Shown: piece after piece, positions 1 through 14,209 of the stretch | Layout of the letters: every line of letters starts with the position of its first letter | How positions within the stretch are numbered: the first letter of the stretch is position 1 | Source of the DNA: Certhia americana | Taxonomy: Eukaryota; Chordata; Aves; Passeriformes; Certhiidae | Direction of reading: 5' to 3' | Length of the DNA: 64,000 nucleotides | Assembly (NCBI GenBank): GCA_018697195.1 | Contig: CM031878.1 | Coordinates: 71,309,762 to 71,373,761 of the forward strand | Translations under genes and position numbers: made by a program | The notes under the pieces: generated by a model | The model's input: the letters and a program-made list of their open reading frames with translations, nothing else | Told to the model about the DNA's origin: nothing | Databases searched by the model: none

Positions 1-2582
1 CTTTGTCTGCTTTACACCCTTGAAATCAGTTAATTGGCCAGTGCCAGTTACACACCATTTATTCTGTGCAAGCCAAGCCCACAGGTATGTATTGTCTGTC
101 CACACAATAGACAATTTTTGCTTCCACAGCATCTTCAATCAGAGCATTTCCAAGTACCTTCCAACCAAGCAACTAATGCCTTTATTTCCCAGTGTCACTG
201 TGAATAAAGCTATCAAGTTTCTTCATTTGAAAGGTGGAGATATTAGATGACTTGGATAAAGCTCACTTTTTTGCATGGGCTACCACCCTGCACTTGCACC
301 CTTTGTCTGGGCTCCCTGAACAGCAGCCAGCTGCATCCTCCTACCCCAGGGCTAACCAGCAGTAGGGATTTTGATGCAGTGCTGATATAACCCAGTCCAA
401 TGCTTTCATCTCCATTGTGCTTTTTAACCAGGTAGAAAACTTTAGATTCCAGAGACCTGTTGAATGCGGAGTGACTGGTGGATGTCCAGAATGCAGGGAA
501 TGGTACAGTACAGAACAGTCACCCTTACCAGGTAATGAAATAAATGACACAGTTACCAAGTGTCTCCTAGGTGACTGTAATTATGTGGTTTAGTTTGGCT
601 CTGGGTTTGAAGAATGTTGCAGAATAGAACACATGGGCCAGTGAGCAATCATAAGGCAGTACATCTGAATTCTAGGCAGCTTCAAATTTGCTCTTTGGTA
701 ACTGAAACCTCTAAGACAATATTTACTTTGCAAATAAAGTTCATTTACAGTGTCAGGCAAGGTGACTCTTTAACATCACGGCAAACACTAGAAATTCCAG
801 TATAATCACAGCACCTCATTAAACATGAAAAATAACCTTCATGCACTGGCATGTTTTGAGGTTGTCAGCAGTAGCAAAGGAAAAGCTACAGTATGTGATG
901 GCCTCAGTTAGTAGCCCTGAGGATGAAAAGATGTAAAATGGCTTTGAGAGGGCTGGTGGAGAAAGACATGAATTTGTGAAAGGTAACAGGCAGCAGAAGA
1001 GCAAAACAAGTTACTGAGAAGCTCTAATCCAAGGAAGTCCTTATGCCACTCCTGAATGGAAAATACTGAAGTGCTTGTTAGCAGAACACTACTTTGTTTT
1101 GATGGTTTTGCATTGATGTTGTCAGCAGGAAAATGACTTCCTTACAATGAACAGCTTCATGTTATTGATATTTACTTAAGAGAAATATTAATATATGTAT
1201 AAGTACACAATATAAAAAAGAAATACATTTTCTGATTTCCCCAAATCCATAAAGTAGCACAGAAAAAATTAGGACATCATGATGTAACATGAGTAACAAT
1301 ATAAATATACAATATAAAGATCAATTAAATACAAATATAAAGAGCATATTTTTTTATTTCAGAAATTTAAAAAGAGCTGTTTAGGTAGCATTAATGACAC
1401 AATGTCATCAATGTCACAGGATCAATATACATCCCTCAACATCATCTTAAACAGAAATATTCTAATATGACTGTCCATTTCTCAGACATTCACAGGACTT
1501 CCTTAGCAATTTGGTCTCTGGACAAGCAAAATATCAAACCCAAATATTCAGAAACACTGCAGCTTATGTCAGGATGAATAAGGAAAGAAGAAAATTTTGA
1601 CCAAAAATAGAGTAAGTCTATCAAAATGTATATATAGGTTGCACCCATGAGTTAGTATTCAGAGCCTGTCTGAGCCTGCAAAACATGTCCATCCTCCCCC
1701 ACAAAAATGTAAACCTATTCTTGTCCACAAAGCAAAGATCCAGCCTACAGGTTTGGAGAAATAACCAGGAAGATTACATTAAGTTAACTGCAATTGTGAC
1801 TGGTTTCTGACTAAAGGGCTTCTATGCATTCCTTTGTACATATTTATGTAGAAGTCATTTACTGGCCAGTTCCTCTGCTTTCCAGCCATCTGTAAGAAAA
1901 ATGCAGTAACAGAAATAGCCTACTGTATATTGGTTTACATTTTCAAGCCCTTTTTCACAGGACAGTCAGCTAGAAAAGCAGAGATCCTCACTTGTTTTTC
2001 TAGAACTCTGACATGCAGAGGAGAGCAAAGGGTGTTTTCCAGTCTCTGCAACACTAATTTCCAAGATAAAGTCTGTCATCATTAAAGTGTTCATATAGCA
2101 TTAAATATTAATAGATTAAAAACTATTTCCTGGTAAAAAGGAAACAAAGTTAGAGCTGCTATATATAGATTGTAGCTGTGGATGCTTTCTTGCATGAAAG
2201 CTTCCTGGTTAATGTATGTTGTATTTATAGTTAGGCATATTTCAAGTCATGTGACATAGTATGACACTTTCCTCATCATTCTTCAGTGGTCTGTCTCTTT
2301 CATACTACTTTGAACTTTGTTACTGAGGAGGGTGTTTAAACACCAGAGCTGTCTGTGCTCCATACATTGATCTCTGTTGTCTTCACATCCACGAAAATCA
2401 TTTTCATCAGATTATCATTTAGCTACATATTTACTTTTCAGTCTATAATAAAAATGTTGCATTTAGAAAGAATAAATTAGAAGTAGTTTTTCCCTGAAAA
2501 TGTAAAAATTATATTCTAGAGGCCTGCTTTGCATGTCATATTTCTTCTCACATTTTCTTTTTTTTATTTATTATTAAATTAC

Positions 2583-2606
2583 TTTTTTTGTTTGTTTGTT
2601 TGTTCT
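2583..2606. repeat. (TTTG)n simple repeat
   Basis: A T-run leads into about four TTTG units. It is an ordinary low-complexity tract with no evident function. Confidence 0.75.
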
Positions 2607-5600
2607 GAAACTTCATTAAACACACTGAATTATTTTTTATCTCATAAAAACAAGCTTTCTAGTTTACCCAAGATGATAAAGAATGTACTGGAGAGTTTCC
2701 CAGGCAGTTAAATTTTAAAAAATTGCCAATTTTTTTTGTGGAATTAGCATATATCTACCAAGAAGAAATGGATTAGGATTTTTAAGAACAAATCCAGCAA
2801 ATAATCTTGCGCCTCACAGTTGTCTGGGATCCTTATTAACAATATTGTTATGTAGGGTCAAATCTAATAATCACAAGCCCTCTTGACATCTTTCCAACCT
2901 CTGAACAGCCTAACAGCAAAAGAAATGAAGAGCACAAAGAAGAAACCATAAAGGTAAAGTTTCTAATATGATTCATTTCAGCTGAGAAAATGAAGGCAGG
3001 TTAAAAGAAAAAGTATGGGAGAATGATTAGTTTTCTCTTCTAGAGTTAGCTGGTGTAACACCTTATGCTTGGACAAATCTCCTACAGAAATCACCTCTCA
3101 GGTGTTGAAGTAAACAGAAGTTTATTTGAACAGGAATGTTTAGAAAAAATATGATACAGTGTATATTGTATATACTAAGAAAATACAGTGTTCTAGAATA
3201 AACAGAACAAACAGCTCTGTACTCACCAGTGATTGTTTGATGTGTTTTTGATTCACCTGGGATTTGAATGGAATATGCTGAAAGGCTGTATATTTTCTGG
3301 TTAAAAACCTCATTAAATCAATATTGTTTATTTTCATAAAAACTTGAAATTAAAAATTGAAAATGCAGCAAACTGCCTGGGGGAGTCAAGTGAGATGTTG
3401 GATGCTTTCCTTTTCCCTACAGCCAGTATTCTGAATGACACATAGCATTTCCTAGGAAGAGGTCAGCACCTGCCGTGCTGCTGGACTTGATGGGAGCTGA
3501 TAGGCTGCAAACCTGGTTTGGAGATATGCAGCAACTTGCTAATTCTTCTGTACTCACCAAATAAATAAATGAAAGAACTCTCTGCATCAAAGATGCACTC
3601 TTTGAAGTGCATAGTAACTAAGGAATAATGGAGTATATTTCTACCTTTGAATAAGAACCTGAGAATGTACCAAGAATTTGGGTCTGGATTTAAACATAAT
3701 GTGTGTAAATGACATCTATTCCACAGAAAGCAACATTGTTCACATCCTGATCACCTTATTCGTGTTGAAGAGGAACAGCATGACATTGAGTAAGAAGTTT
3801 TTGCCTCAGTGGGTTTACAGGCAAAGCTAAGAAAATAGTAAATCAAATTAAACCCAAGGATTAGGAACACTGTCACTGTAGATCGCTCTCTCCCCTCCAG
3901 ATCTGAGGGACTTTGTTTGAACAACTCATTCTTCTCCCTGAGAGAGTTTAGGGCTCTTTCCTTCTTCTTGATTTACAGCAGAAAATATTTTCTAACACTC
4001 ATAATAATATGTCTAGAGAGCTTGTTTCTGTAGTATTGTCACATCTCTGATTTCAACACTGCTGTTCTCAGTGGAGCATCTAGGGAAAGAGATAATGGAG
4101 GTCTAGCTTCTTGCTTACAGGGAGCTTTTTGTTTCTGGTTCAATCGACAGGCATTGAACTTCCTCATCACATCCAAACTTCACAATCTAAAACACACACA
4201 ACTCCTGCCACTTCTCTAGTCAAGGTTTTAGAGATCAGAGTTTGAACCCTAACAGGTGCTATTTGATGTGTGTGCTTGTGAAATGGAACAGACTGCTGCC
4301 TGATGTTTTGACATGGCGAGTTTCTTCACATATGAATACATTTCTCTGTCATGCATCAACTTCGTCAGAGTCTTAGGGGGAAAAGAGGAGGAGGAGAAAC
4401 ATTTGTTAAAATATTTGTAATAAATCCCCTGATCAGATGGCAACAGCTGCTTGCAATCAAAATGTGTCACTCTTTATTGGGGATTCATGTTGTGAATATA
4501 GAAATGTATTCTGCTCATAATTAAATAAGAAATTTTCTTCTGAAACTAAGACCCCTGGAGAAACTGACCCCTTGCACCATGAGTGGCAAGAGAGATGGTC
4601 ACTGTTCCTGTTTGCATTGGAAACAGTGATTTTACATCTGCTAGGACCACGAACCTATTATTACAGGGTGCATTTTTAGTCTCTGAGTACAAAGAAGCCT
4701 TGTTCCTTCACACCAGCCCTTACATTTCTTGATTTCTCATCTTCCTCCTTGGCAGAGAATATTGCTGAATTAACTATGGTGTTCTCCATGCAATTCCCGT
4801 GTCTATGTCTGCCAATAATGCGCAAAAGGAAACAGTTTCAGAAGAAATGCTGTTTCCAGAAAAATTGTTTCCAAGAAATGATCTCGGATAGGGCTCAAAG
4901 GCTGGGGTTTGTTCTTACTTTTCACAAGTGCACCTTGGAGTTTTGTGAAAGAGCACAGTTTCCCCTTGCACCACAAATGCAAAAGGCAGGAACTACCTAT
5001 GTTTGCAAGAGGCTGCTAGGGAAATGGTTCTCGTTTTTTCACATAAAAGTTACCTGTTTAAAGGAGCACTTACAGCAGACTGGTAAGGATACATCTAGGA
5101 TTGATGACTGAAAAATAAATGTAATACAAAGACACAGCAGTCTCTGGTACACAGCCAGCTTCATCATGGTAGGACTGGTTCTCTGGACTTCTAAAGTTTT
5201 GAATGTGCATCCTAAAGAAAGGTCTTAAGTAGCAATCAACAGCAAGACATAAAAAAGACAAAAAAGAAGGGTTAAAGAAGACACAGGCACATGCATTTTT
5301 TAGGTAAGAGTTGGAATCTGTTTTAGAAGTGTTCATGTAATTGACACACTCCAAAACAGAACTTGCAGTATTTTGGTACTTGCAACATTGCAAAAACATG
5401 TTCTATTTAAATACACAATTATTATCCTGTGCTTCTGAATTATAAAGATATACCAACCATGAAGAATTAGGCACAATGAGAAGGAGAACTTCTGAGCCTG
5501 CTGTTAGAGAAAACCAGACTGATATATTTGGCGAAGATGCAAGAGAGAAAAGCAAATGAATAAAGTTAAACGGCAAACTTTGTTTTGGCACTGACTGTTC

Positions 5601-7636
5601 ATAAGTTCATGTGGTTCCTTAAGTGCTGAAGAAAATCAGTTTTCATCTAATTATATAAGAAATTCCTTGAGTCAAATAAGCTCTTGGGGAGCAAAGACTA
5701 ATTTTCGAGTGAGCTTAACCTATTCATCAACACTAAGCTTCCATAATTAGTGAGCTCAGTCATGCAGAAAGTTTAGAGAAACACATCTCATTGTTATTAT
5801 TTCAATTTCCAGGTCTAAAGGAGAAATACAAGGCATGTTACCTTTGATGTTTCTGAAATATAACTGAAAATTGCTATAGTCACATAGTATGTACTTCACA
5901 GTTGCACTGCACCAGTTAAGAACAGCCTGGGAAAACAGACTTTTGAACAAGGTCTAATATTCAACCCACTTTTATTTTTATGTTTTTTGACTCCATTGAT
6001 AGATGGAGACAGGCTAATGTACGGTAAGCAGATATCCTCCATTTGCTACTACTTTGAGGAGCTCCTTTTCATCACAAAAGAAAGCTAAAATCACATAATT
6101 ATGTCTCATATCTTAGACCATAGTACCCAAAACCTCTTTCTATATTAGACTTCTGATGAGGAAACCTAAATTATACTTATCATAGCCAATGCTCCAAAGA
6201 CCTCAGTGTGAAGTAGGAACTCTTATGAACTGGCCTCAATCTTTTGAATCTGCAGGAGGACAACATGACATTTGTAATTTTATATGCCCTACCATTTTCT
6301 CGTTAATTTGCTTAGGATTTCTAAACATGAATCACATTTGAAACACCAGCACAATAATTAGTGAAGCAGAAATCCCTCACCTTGTGATAAAAGAATTCTC
6401 ATTTTACTGGAAATGTGTGGAAAATTCTTACTAGTAAAGCTCTTATTTCTGTTATATACCAAAGCTGCTGTAAACACACAACCCTATCAATGTAACTACA
6501 AAATATTTATTCATTATTTCTTAATTGTATACACTTCAAAGAAGTGTCCAGGTAACTATATGAATATATTGGACATACATGTACATGTTTAAGAAAACCT
6601 TATGATCTATTTCTTTTGAATGTCATACTATGAGACCTAAACAATATCTGGTAGATAGAAGTGTATCGTACTACTGCTACAGTAAAGATGGATTTACATT
6701 CTCCAGTAGAAATTGCATTCCAATTTCCTTTTCAAAGGGTAAGTCGCTGATTAGAATTTGGGACTCTAAGAATGGAGTGAGTAAAAATAGGTTAGGAAGC
6801 AGCAAAGAATAAACAGTCCAGGAAAGGGAAAAGAGGAAAGAAAAAGGTCTGTTGAATGTGAACCTTTGATAAGGTTTCCTTGTACTCCTGTGATTTCTGC
6901 TGTTCACAGATAGCAGTCACCTTCTTGGAACTAGGACTATCAGCTTTTTTGATATATGGACAGTGTACACCATGGAGAGTTCCTCAGCCCCCAGATGGAA
7001 CACTAAGGTGCAGAAATAGCTGCATGGTAAGAACAGTTGTAATAGCACCTTTATTATCTGGACCTCTACCTCTATCTCCTCAGAAGACTATCTGAATTAA
7101 AATCTGGTACTGAAAGTATAAGACAATGTTCTTTCAAAATTAATCCATGGCACAGAAATTTCACCATCTCTATAGATGATCTTTTAGGCCTTCACAGATG
7201 ATAAGACTTTTTATTTCCTCTCGAACTATGCTGTTGATGGATTTTGCTTTAATGCACAATGTATCAAAATAACAATTGTGCAGTATTTGGCAGGTGCAAA
7301 CCAATTTGTTCAGCCTGGTATGCTTGACTTTTTATGTTGTTTGTGACACTACATTTGTTTGACTAGTGCACTGAACATACAGTAAGAAAGATGCCAAAAG
7401 GCAAATTCATGATGAAAGAACCAACCTGAAAAGAAAATCATTGAAGAGGGCTGTTTTTATTAGTATTTTTCATGGATGGAGCAGTTTTAAAGTTTGGCAT
7501 GAAAGCTATCCAGCCTCTTAAACACTTGAATAGATGGTTTGCAATGTACTGTGTATGTCTGTTCCTCTCTCCAAGATTTTTACAAAACTGTAACAAAAAA
7601 AAATCTTAGCTATTTTAAAAGTACTTTTCATGTGTG

Positions 7637-7660
7637 TATGTATATGTATATGTATATGTA
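7637..7660. repeat. (TATATG)n simple repeat
   Basis: Short run of TATATG/TATG units inside a T-rich stretch, alternating purine and pyrimidine. Simple microsatellite. Confidence 0.75.
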
Positions 7661-7869
7661 CTTACACCAGTTGTTTCTCTGACAAGACTTTACAATTTTA
7701 TAAGGTGAACTTCATGCCTTTAAAGGAAATCATCCAGTTAATTACATTTTCAGAGAACTTCCTCACTTCTCAATCCATATACTGTTTAAAACCCAAATTT
7801 TTTAGAATAATATATATTTCAAGAAACATTACAATACTGTAGAGAAAACTTTGAGGATTCTTGTCCATC

Positions 7870-8390
7870 AAGAGTAAACAGGTACTAACTTAAATCAGCC
7901 ACCCATGTCAATTTACACATATGAGTCTTTTTGTTTTCAGCTGAAGGTTTGTCATTCTATTTCTTGGAGTAATTTTTCATAAATTTTCCTAATTCTGTTT
8001 TAAGCTTCTGGAGATATTGACTTTCCCATTATTTTGGTATTGTAATACTATTTTCCCAGTCTGATTTTGGTATTCTAGCATCTTTGATTAAGATTGAAAT
8101 CCACTTTTGATATTCAAAAATTCTTGTCTCACAGGCTCCAATGGATCTCACTTTCTCGTAGGCACAAAGAGACAAAGACTTCTTCTGTATTGCTTGCTTA
8201 AATGCATTTACTGGCATAGCAGCAGGTCGTGACAACAGATGTGGCAGCAGCTGGAGAAATCTTTTTTCATTTGAAATTGATGCTTGCGTCTATATTCAGC
8301 CAAGTATATCTCTGGCATTGCAAACATGTAAATTCTTGAGGATGCCTTTGGCTGCACTGAATATGTATTTCTGTTTCTTTATGATGAATA
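7870..8390 (-). pseudogene. Possible decayed coding sequence, unidentified
   Basis: On the minus strand a 68-codon open frame (8235 down to 8029) reads with a coding-like mix of charged and hydrophobic residues. The same frame continues past its stop through about 20 more sensible codons to a second stop (residues such as WESQYLQKLKTELGKF), then about 19 codons to a third. Upstream (about 8390-8236) two other frames carry open, coding-like stretches that would need one or more frameshifts to join. This pattern of a few stops and frameshifts suits an old pseudogene or retroelement fragment. I do not recognise the family and see no domain motif. The strand is A-rich, which by itself favours Lys/Glu/Ile-rich open frames, so chance remains likely. 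Confidence 0.22.
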
Positions 8391-9254
8391 TTTTCACTAA
8401 AAATTGATAAGCATCAGAGCCTATCCATGTATCACAAAACACACAATTTTAAGAACTTTATGAAAGTAAAGTCCCACGTTTACAAGTCTACGTGATAAAA
8501 TGTCTTCACTTAAGGATCACACCCTTACAGTGAATAGGTTAAATAAGTCTTCCTTTAATGAAAGTGTAATTATCTATATTTCCAACAACCAGAGTAGTTC
8601 TCAGGAAAGTTGTGAGCACAAAAATGCACACAAATCTCTGAAAATGTAAAGGCCCTTGTTTGCACTGTTGTAGGGTGGCCAGGATGTGGAATTATCTCAG
8701 GATTTCTCTGAAGCATGTATAAATTTTATCAAGGTTGAAATATCTTCAGAGTATATATCATAGAGTGAGGGGTCCAGCATCTAGGAAAGGAAGAGTAAGT
8801 ATATAGGACACCCTTTTGTTTTCTCTTTTCTTTGATTTCTACTCTTTTCTTTTTCCTCTTATAAATATTCACTGCCTAGAAGTTTAATCAAAGTTCAAAC
8901 AAATTAAGAAGTATTCATAAAAGCCTCACATAAGACTGTATAAGATTTACTCTTAGCTTTTTCTGTTGATGTCATTCCTATTCCAGCCTTTGTACAAACA
9001 TTCTCTCAAACTTCTGCTTAAGTTTAGCAGATGAAATTCTAGTTTCAGCTTGTTGTTGCACGCAACCAAGTAAAGCTGTAAAGATCAACACATTCTGATG
9101 AAACATGTTCCCATGTTATGATTTTTGATGTCTGGTCTATACCAGGGCACAGACTAGGAATGTGTGATGCTGGAATGCTACCAGGAGTCAACCAAAATTC
9201 TCTCTTAAAATTATCTCTTGTTTCATTTCTGCAGTACATGTAGAAGGAAGACCC

Positions 9255-9535
9255 CCACAAGGACATGATGAGAGCATACCGTTTTAAGATATGCCCTGGG
9301 AGATTTAGGTTGGACATTAGGAAGAATTTATTTGCAGAAAGGATTACTGAATACTGGAATATGCTCCCCAGTGTGGTGGTGGAATCACAATCCTTGGAGA
9401 TGTGTAAGGAAAGACTGAATGTGGCACTCAGCTCCATGGTCTGGTTGACAGGGTGGTGTTGGGCTATGGGTTAGACTCAATGAACTCAGAGGTCTTTTCT
9501 GACCTAACTGACTCCAGTATTCTGTGATTCTGTGA
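9255..9535 (+). mobile_element. CR1 LINE, 5'-truncated 3' end
   Basis: CR1 is the dominant bird non-LTR retrotransposon. It inserts by target-primed reverse transcription and is usually truncated at its 5' end. This copy holds the last part of ORF2 in the plus direction: the frame starting at 9265 shows the C-terminal signature [12 protein letters not shown] followed by a Trp-Asn-x-Leu-Pro and a Val-Val-Glu-Ser segment. After the stop come the short 3' UTR (GTTGGGCTATGGGTTAGACT region) and two copies of a TTCTGTGA-type 8-mer at 9519-9535, the typical CR1 3' end. There is no poly(A) tail, as expected for CR1. It is not capable of movement. Confidence 0.93.
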
Positions 9536-12500
9536 ACAGCAGTCTGACTGTTTTATCATTAGGTACACAGAGGAAATTCTGACTAGCCTCTAGTTTCCTG
9601 CAAAAACTCCCCTGGTTTGCAAACTTTTATGAGCAAGCCTAGGTCTTTCTAAGTGTTATCTAGGTACTATTTTGCAGCAGACAGATATTATGTATGGGAT
9701 CTAGAGCTAACTCAGTAGACGAAAATGAGAATTCTTTTTGATAACATATCCCCAAAAATCAGTGAGCTTCTGGCAACACACAGCTTAACCAGAGTCAGTA
9801 CGACTTTCATACCTGAAGATCTGCCTCTAAGAAACTCATGTTGTTTCCCTTCCACCTCCCACTCTCCTAGGTTTACCTACCCTCCAGGGAATCAGGTGCC
9901 TAGAATCAATTAGATGACTCCCTATTCAGAAAGACTCTTCCAATAAGTATTAAACACAAATGGGTAATTTCAGGTAGCAGCTGCAGCTGTTCTGGTTAAG
10001 GAAAATATGAGTTTACCTCTTTGCCTTCTGTTTGCCAAGATGGAGAAATTCAGTCTTTATGAGGTTAACATAAGTATGAAGTCTTGTATGTAAGTGAATG
10101 AGTGACTTTATGTAATGTATAAGAAGTCATTTCACCAAAAGAGATAGGACCATATCTTCTGCTTTCTATCCCCTAAACATTTTAATATCTAAGAGTGAAG
10201 AGAGACATGAATGAGTAAAGTTTAAGCATAGGCATGCTTAGGTCAATGGAGATTTGAAATGGGCAGAATTTCTCTGCAGTGTTTCACTGCAATACACAAC
10301 TACCATTATATATTAGGCAATGCTAGTAAAATGCATATGTGAACTCATAATCCAATCAAAATAGTTATGCAACTGATGATTTCTGAGATTAAACAGCTAC
10401 TTTTGGTTATATTTCTGAGACCCAAGGGCATATGACATATGCTGAAACAGCACAACAGATGACCTGGAATTTGCAAGACAGATTTCCACTTTGTTTTGAA
10501 TGTTTCTTGTGTTTGTGATAAACATAAAGCATATAAAATGCTGAGATTTTAACCTTTTTTTTCTCTCTGAGCTACTCTTATGCCTTATGAATTCTGAAAG
10601 ATTTGCCAAGCAAGCATGTGCCAAATTTTTGTGAAATCTTAAACTAATTTCTAATTAATTTGAAACTCATTTCAGTGTACTGTACACTGAATTGTTGGTT
10701 CAGAATTGTTGGTTTGTGTTTTTTTTTTTTTTCCCTCTGAATCCATTTTGGGCAAAATACAAGGTCAGACTGATTTTTGGATTGCTGGTTTGACCTTCTG
10801 TAAATGTACGCCCTTCAACACTCTCATGAGGCATATAGCAATTCCTATTTTTGACTTTTTCACTACAGATCTAGGAACTGAGGCACATACATGCCACAGT
10901 TCATTTACAGAAATGCAGGATTTGTAAGCTAAATTTAACGTTTTAGCAATTGATCATAGTTCTTTTCACTTGACTTCTCCTCTGAAATTCACTGTTCAAA
11001 TGTAGCAAGGTTCATGCAAGGTGTGTGACAACTTCTTAAAATGTTTGTATTTCTCAAATAAAGTTTATTTCAGGAGTAAAATCTACCTTTTACACAACTC
11101 ACTACTATCTGAAATAAAAGAAAAAGTGTCCTTTGACCAAAAAGCACAGAATTTAAATCCTGGGATTTATAACAATAGGAAGCTGCCACTAAAATTCCAC
11201 TCTATTTAAAAAGTCACAAGCCATAGAATTAGACTGACAGTGGCAATAACTGTAATAGCCATTGTGTGATGCTCTGCAGTGAATGGGCTGTAGGAGTAAC
11301 CAATCCACTCAATGAGATATTGCAGTGTGGAGATTCATTCTTACCCTCTCCAAACAGAAGATTTTTTTTTTCCTTGAATTCATGTTTTCAGTTCTACTAA
11401 GTAAATTCAGGGAAGGGAAGTATGAAAGTATGGTAGATAAAAACCTCAGCTAATCCTGTCTGTGAAGTTCAGCAAGACCCCCATTTCACCTCCCTAAACT
11501 TATTTGTTACATAACAATGTGTATTTGCATTCTTAGAGAGTGATTCTCATATGTTCTCACATTATGCTTCAGTGACTAAGCTGCAAAATATTTAGTATAT
11601 TAAAGCAAAGCCTCCACAGCTCAAGGACTACATAAATTCTCCATGTAGAGAGACAATAACTAACTCCACAACATTTTTCTCATAGCTGTTGCTGTAATAA
11701 TTTAAAATACTAGAACTGCTATAAGGAAAAGTTAATAAAAGAATCATCCAAGGGGATGTTTGCGGTATGATCTTAACCACTTATGGAGCAAGTAAAACAA
11801 GTTCACACATATAATGAAAATACCCTGGTTCCCGTCTCACTGATGTAATTTTTTGGCTCCTCTGGAAGTACGATTATCTGGGATGAGACAAAGTGCACAT
11901 CTGGGATAGTCTGTTCACCAAATATGAAAGGACACTCAAAGGAAAAAGGAATATTCGCAGTCCAGTTAGTGCTGTGACCTCTTGAAAGCAGCATGAATGA
12001 GGGAAGTACAGTGGCTGTGCTATGTAAGACATCAGCAGACACCCTTGCTGGGCCTGTGCAGCACAGTGGATTGCCAGGAGCAGGTTTTTTCCAGAAATTA
12101 CTTAGGACACAGGAGACAGAAGCTACTACCTTGCTGATTTAGGGTTCCCTGGTGAATACCTCCCACTCATGGTTGACTCCTCCTAGCAGCTGCAGATTCA
12201 GAGAGGGAGGGCAATGTACAGCTTCATTGTTGTAGTGAAGAACTGAGACCAAACCTCTCAACATTTTCTTTCTTGGAAGGAATCTCTCCTAGAAAGCCAA
12301 CATTCATTGCTGATAAAATTAAATCAAGAGTTATTTCAAAGGGCTTAAAGGACAGTATCTAAAGTTATTTGAGATCTGGGGAATATATACCATTGGTGGT
12401 CTTTCAATTTAATAATATCCAATTGTTTGGGCTTGAAAAATGTGTATAAATCGTAATTTTCTCTTTTAAAAATCCCTAACTCATAAAAGTGTTTTACCAT

Positions 12501-14191
12501 TTGGATGGTAAAATTGGATGTTTTATCAAATTGATGGTCTGATCTATGTGGTTATTAGAGGAGGTGAAGTGTTGGTAACTTGTAGTAAATGATGGTCTAC
12601 ATCTTAAAAGTTTGGGAAGCCCAAATATAAAGTACAGAACTGTACTTCATAAAATGGAACTGCCTTGGCAAAGAGCAGCTGTGGAGGTAGGCTTGTGCTA
12701 CAGTGTTTTTACAGTTTCTGGTATTTAAGGTGCCCATAGGAACCTTTAAGGAGTTTGTCTGAAGACAGAGAGATTGCAGGAGATGTGCTCAATAGAGGCT
12801 GCACAAAGTCAATCAATGAACACACAGTTAATTGCAGGCATAGTACCACTACGTCCAGCTAATACTCAAACACTCAAACTTTACAAGCACCAAATCCCTC
12901 CATGTCATTACCCAAAGCATGCCAGTTGAAGAGCAAACATACTATTATAACTTTTATAGGCACAGGATATCAGTGGTATATACACCAAATTACATATTAA
13001 TACTCACCAATGCCAGTAAAGTGGGGGCCTCACCCAGTCTCTACAGACACCTGTTTAAACCACAGCCCTTCAGCCTGGAAGGTTGGAGACAACTTGGGCT
13101 ACTCTTATGCATTTATGGGTAAGTACTGAGCAATATGTGAATTTTCAGTTTAAAAAGCATAGCAAAGAGAAGTGGAGGGGGGGACAGAGGAAGCTAGTGG
13201 GGAGAGGGAAAGAACTGGGTTAAATAAGTGCAAAGTCATGGAGATGACAAAGTCCTGAAACCTTTTAAAAATGAAAACAGAATAGCTCAGACCTTTGGTT
13301 TTTGTAGCTTTTCTCTTCTTGATGCCATTATTTCCTTCCACCGCACGTTCACACATAAATATCTTTACTGTGTGTTTAATTCCACTTATGCAGATGAGTT
13401 GATGTCACACTTCTTGGTCTTCTCTTCTGCCCCCATCAGCTCCATTTTAAGCAACACTTCTTTTCCAAATAATTGGCAGGAAGTTCCATTTCTAGGAGAA
13501 TACAAACACTTTGTAATTGATTACCTTTTTCTAAAGTATTAAAGCAGTTGTATAGAAGATGATCATTTAGACACTGAATAGAAGTCTCAGAAAGGTAGTC
13601 TGTTTAGGTGGCAATAGCCACGTGGCCTTGGGAGTTTTACTGTGAGCAAAAAACGGGCGTAGGAGAAGGAAAGACAGATCCAGCCAATCTCACAGTTTTT
13701 TCTGGATTTAGGGATACAGTGACTTTTATCACTTCCCCATAGTTCCCAAAGGACCATGTGGAGGTGTGTGATCCATCAGCTCCTGGCATGCCTGCCCCTC
13801 AGTATCTCTCTTGGGAAGAAGCCAGCACAGCCTTGTCTCCCATATTTAGGAGCAGATTCTGACACCTGCTATGACAAAGATGCTCTCAGGTCACTGCTCT
13901 GCAATCAGCTGTGTGAAATAGCATTTAAAATCAGAACAGAGATAGAAGAAGAGGAAGGAGAAATCCAGGATCAACTAAAACTGCCAAGAGCTACTCTCTG
14001 AACCTCTAAGACTTCATTTTCCCCCTTGATGTTAAGGAGGCATATGAAATACTGATGGTAATAACAATTAATAGATGGGTCAAGCAACAGACGTAATTGC
14101 TTTGCATTTTATTCAACAGCTCAGCCTTTTATTTCTTTTAAATACCATTTTAATTATAAATGAGCAGTCAAAAGCAGTAACAATCTTTCTT

Positions 14192-14209
14192 AAAAAAAAA
14201 AAAAAAAAA
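14192..14209. repeat. A18 homopolymer tract
   Basis: Uninterrupted run of 18 A. No retrocopy body recognised upstream and no flanking duplication seen. Confidence 0.9.

Larger units (their letters stand above)
1..7865. other. AT-rich unique noncoding sequence
   Basis: I see no gene here. Open frames are short (at most 120 codons, 4749-5111 plus), overlap on both strands, lack recognisable domains and are not flanked by convincing splice sites together with coding-like composition. No CR1, LTR or structural RNA gene is recognisable. Low-complexity spots only: a TTTG run near 2583-2606 and a TATATG run near 7637-7660. Divergent repeats older than I can recognise by eye may be present. Confidence 0.6.

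Noticed and set aside
13756..14001. 81-codon frame with a favourable start context and a weakly signal-like N terminus
   Set aside because: The N terminus has His and Gln breaking the hydrophobic core. No family recognised and no promoter or splice sites. Kept only as a note.
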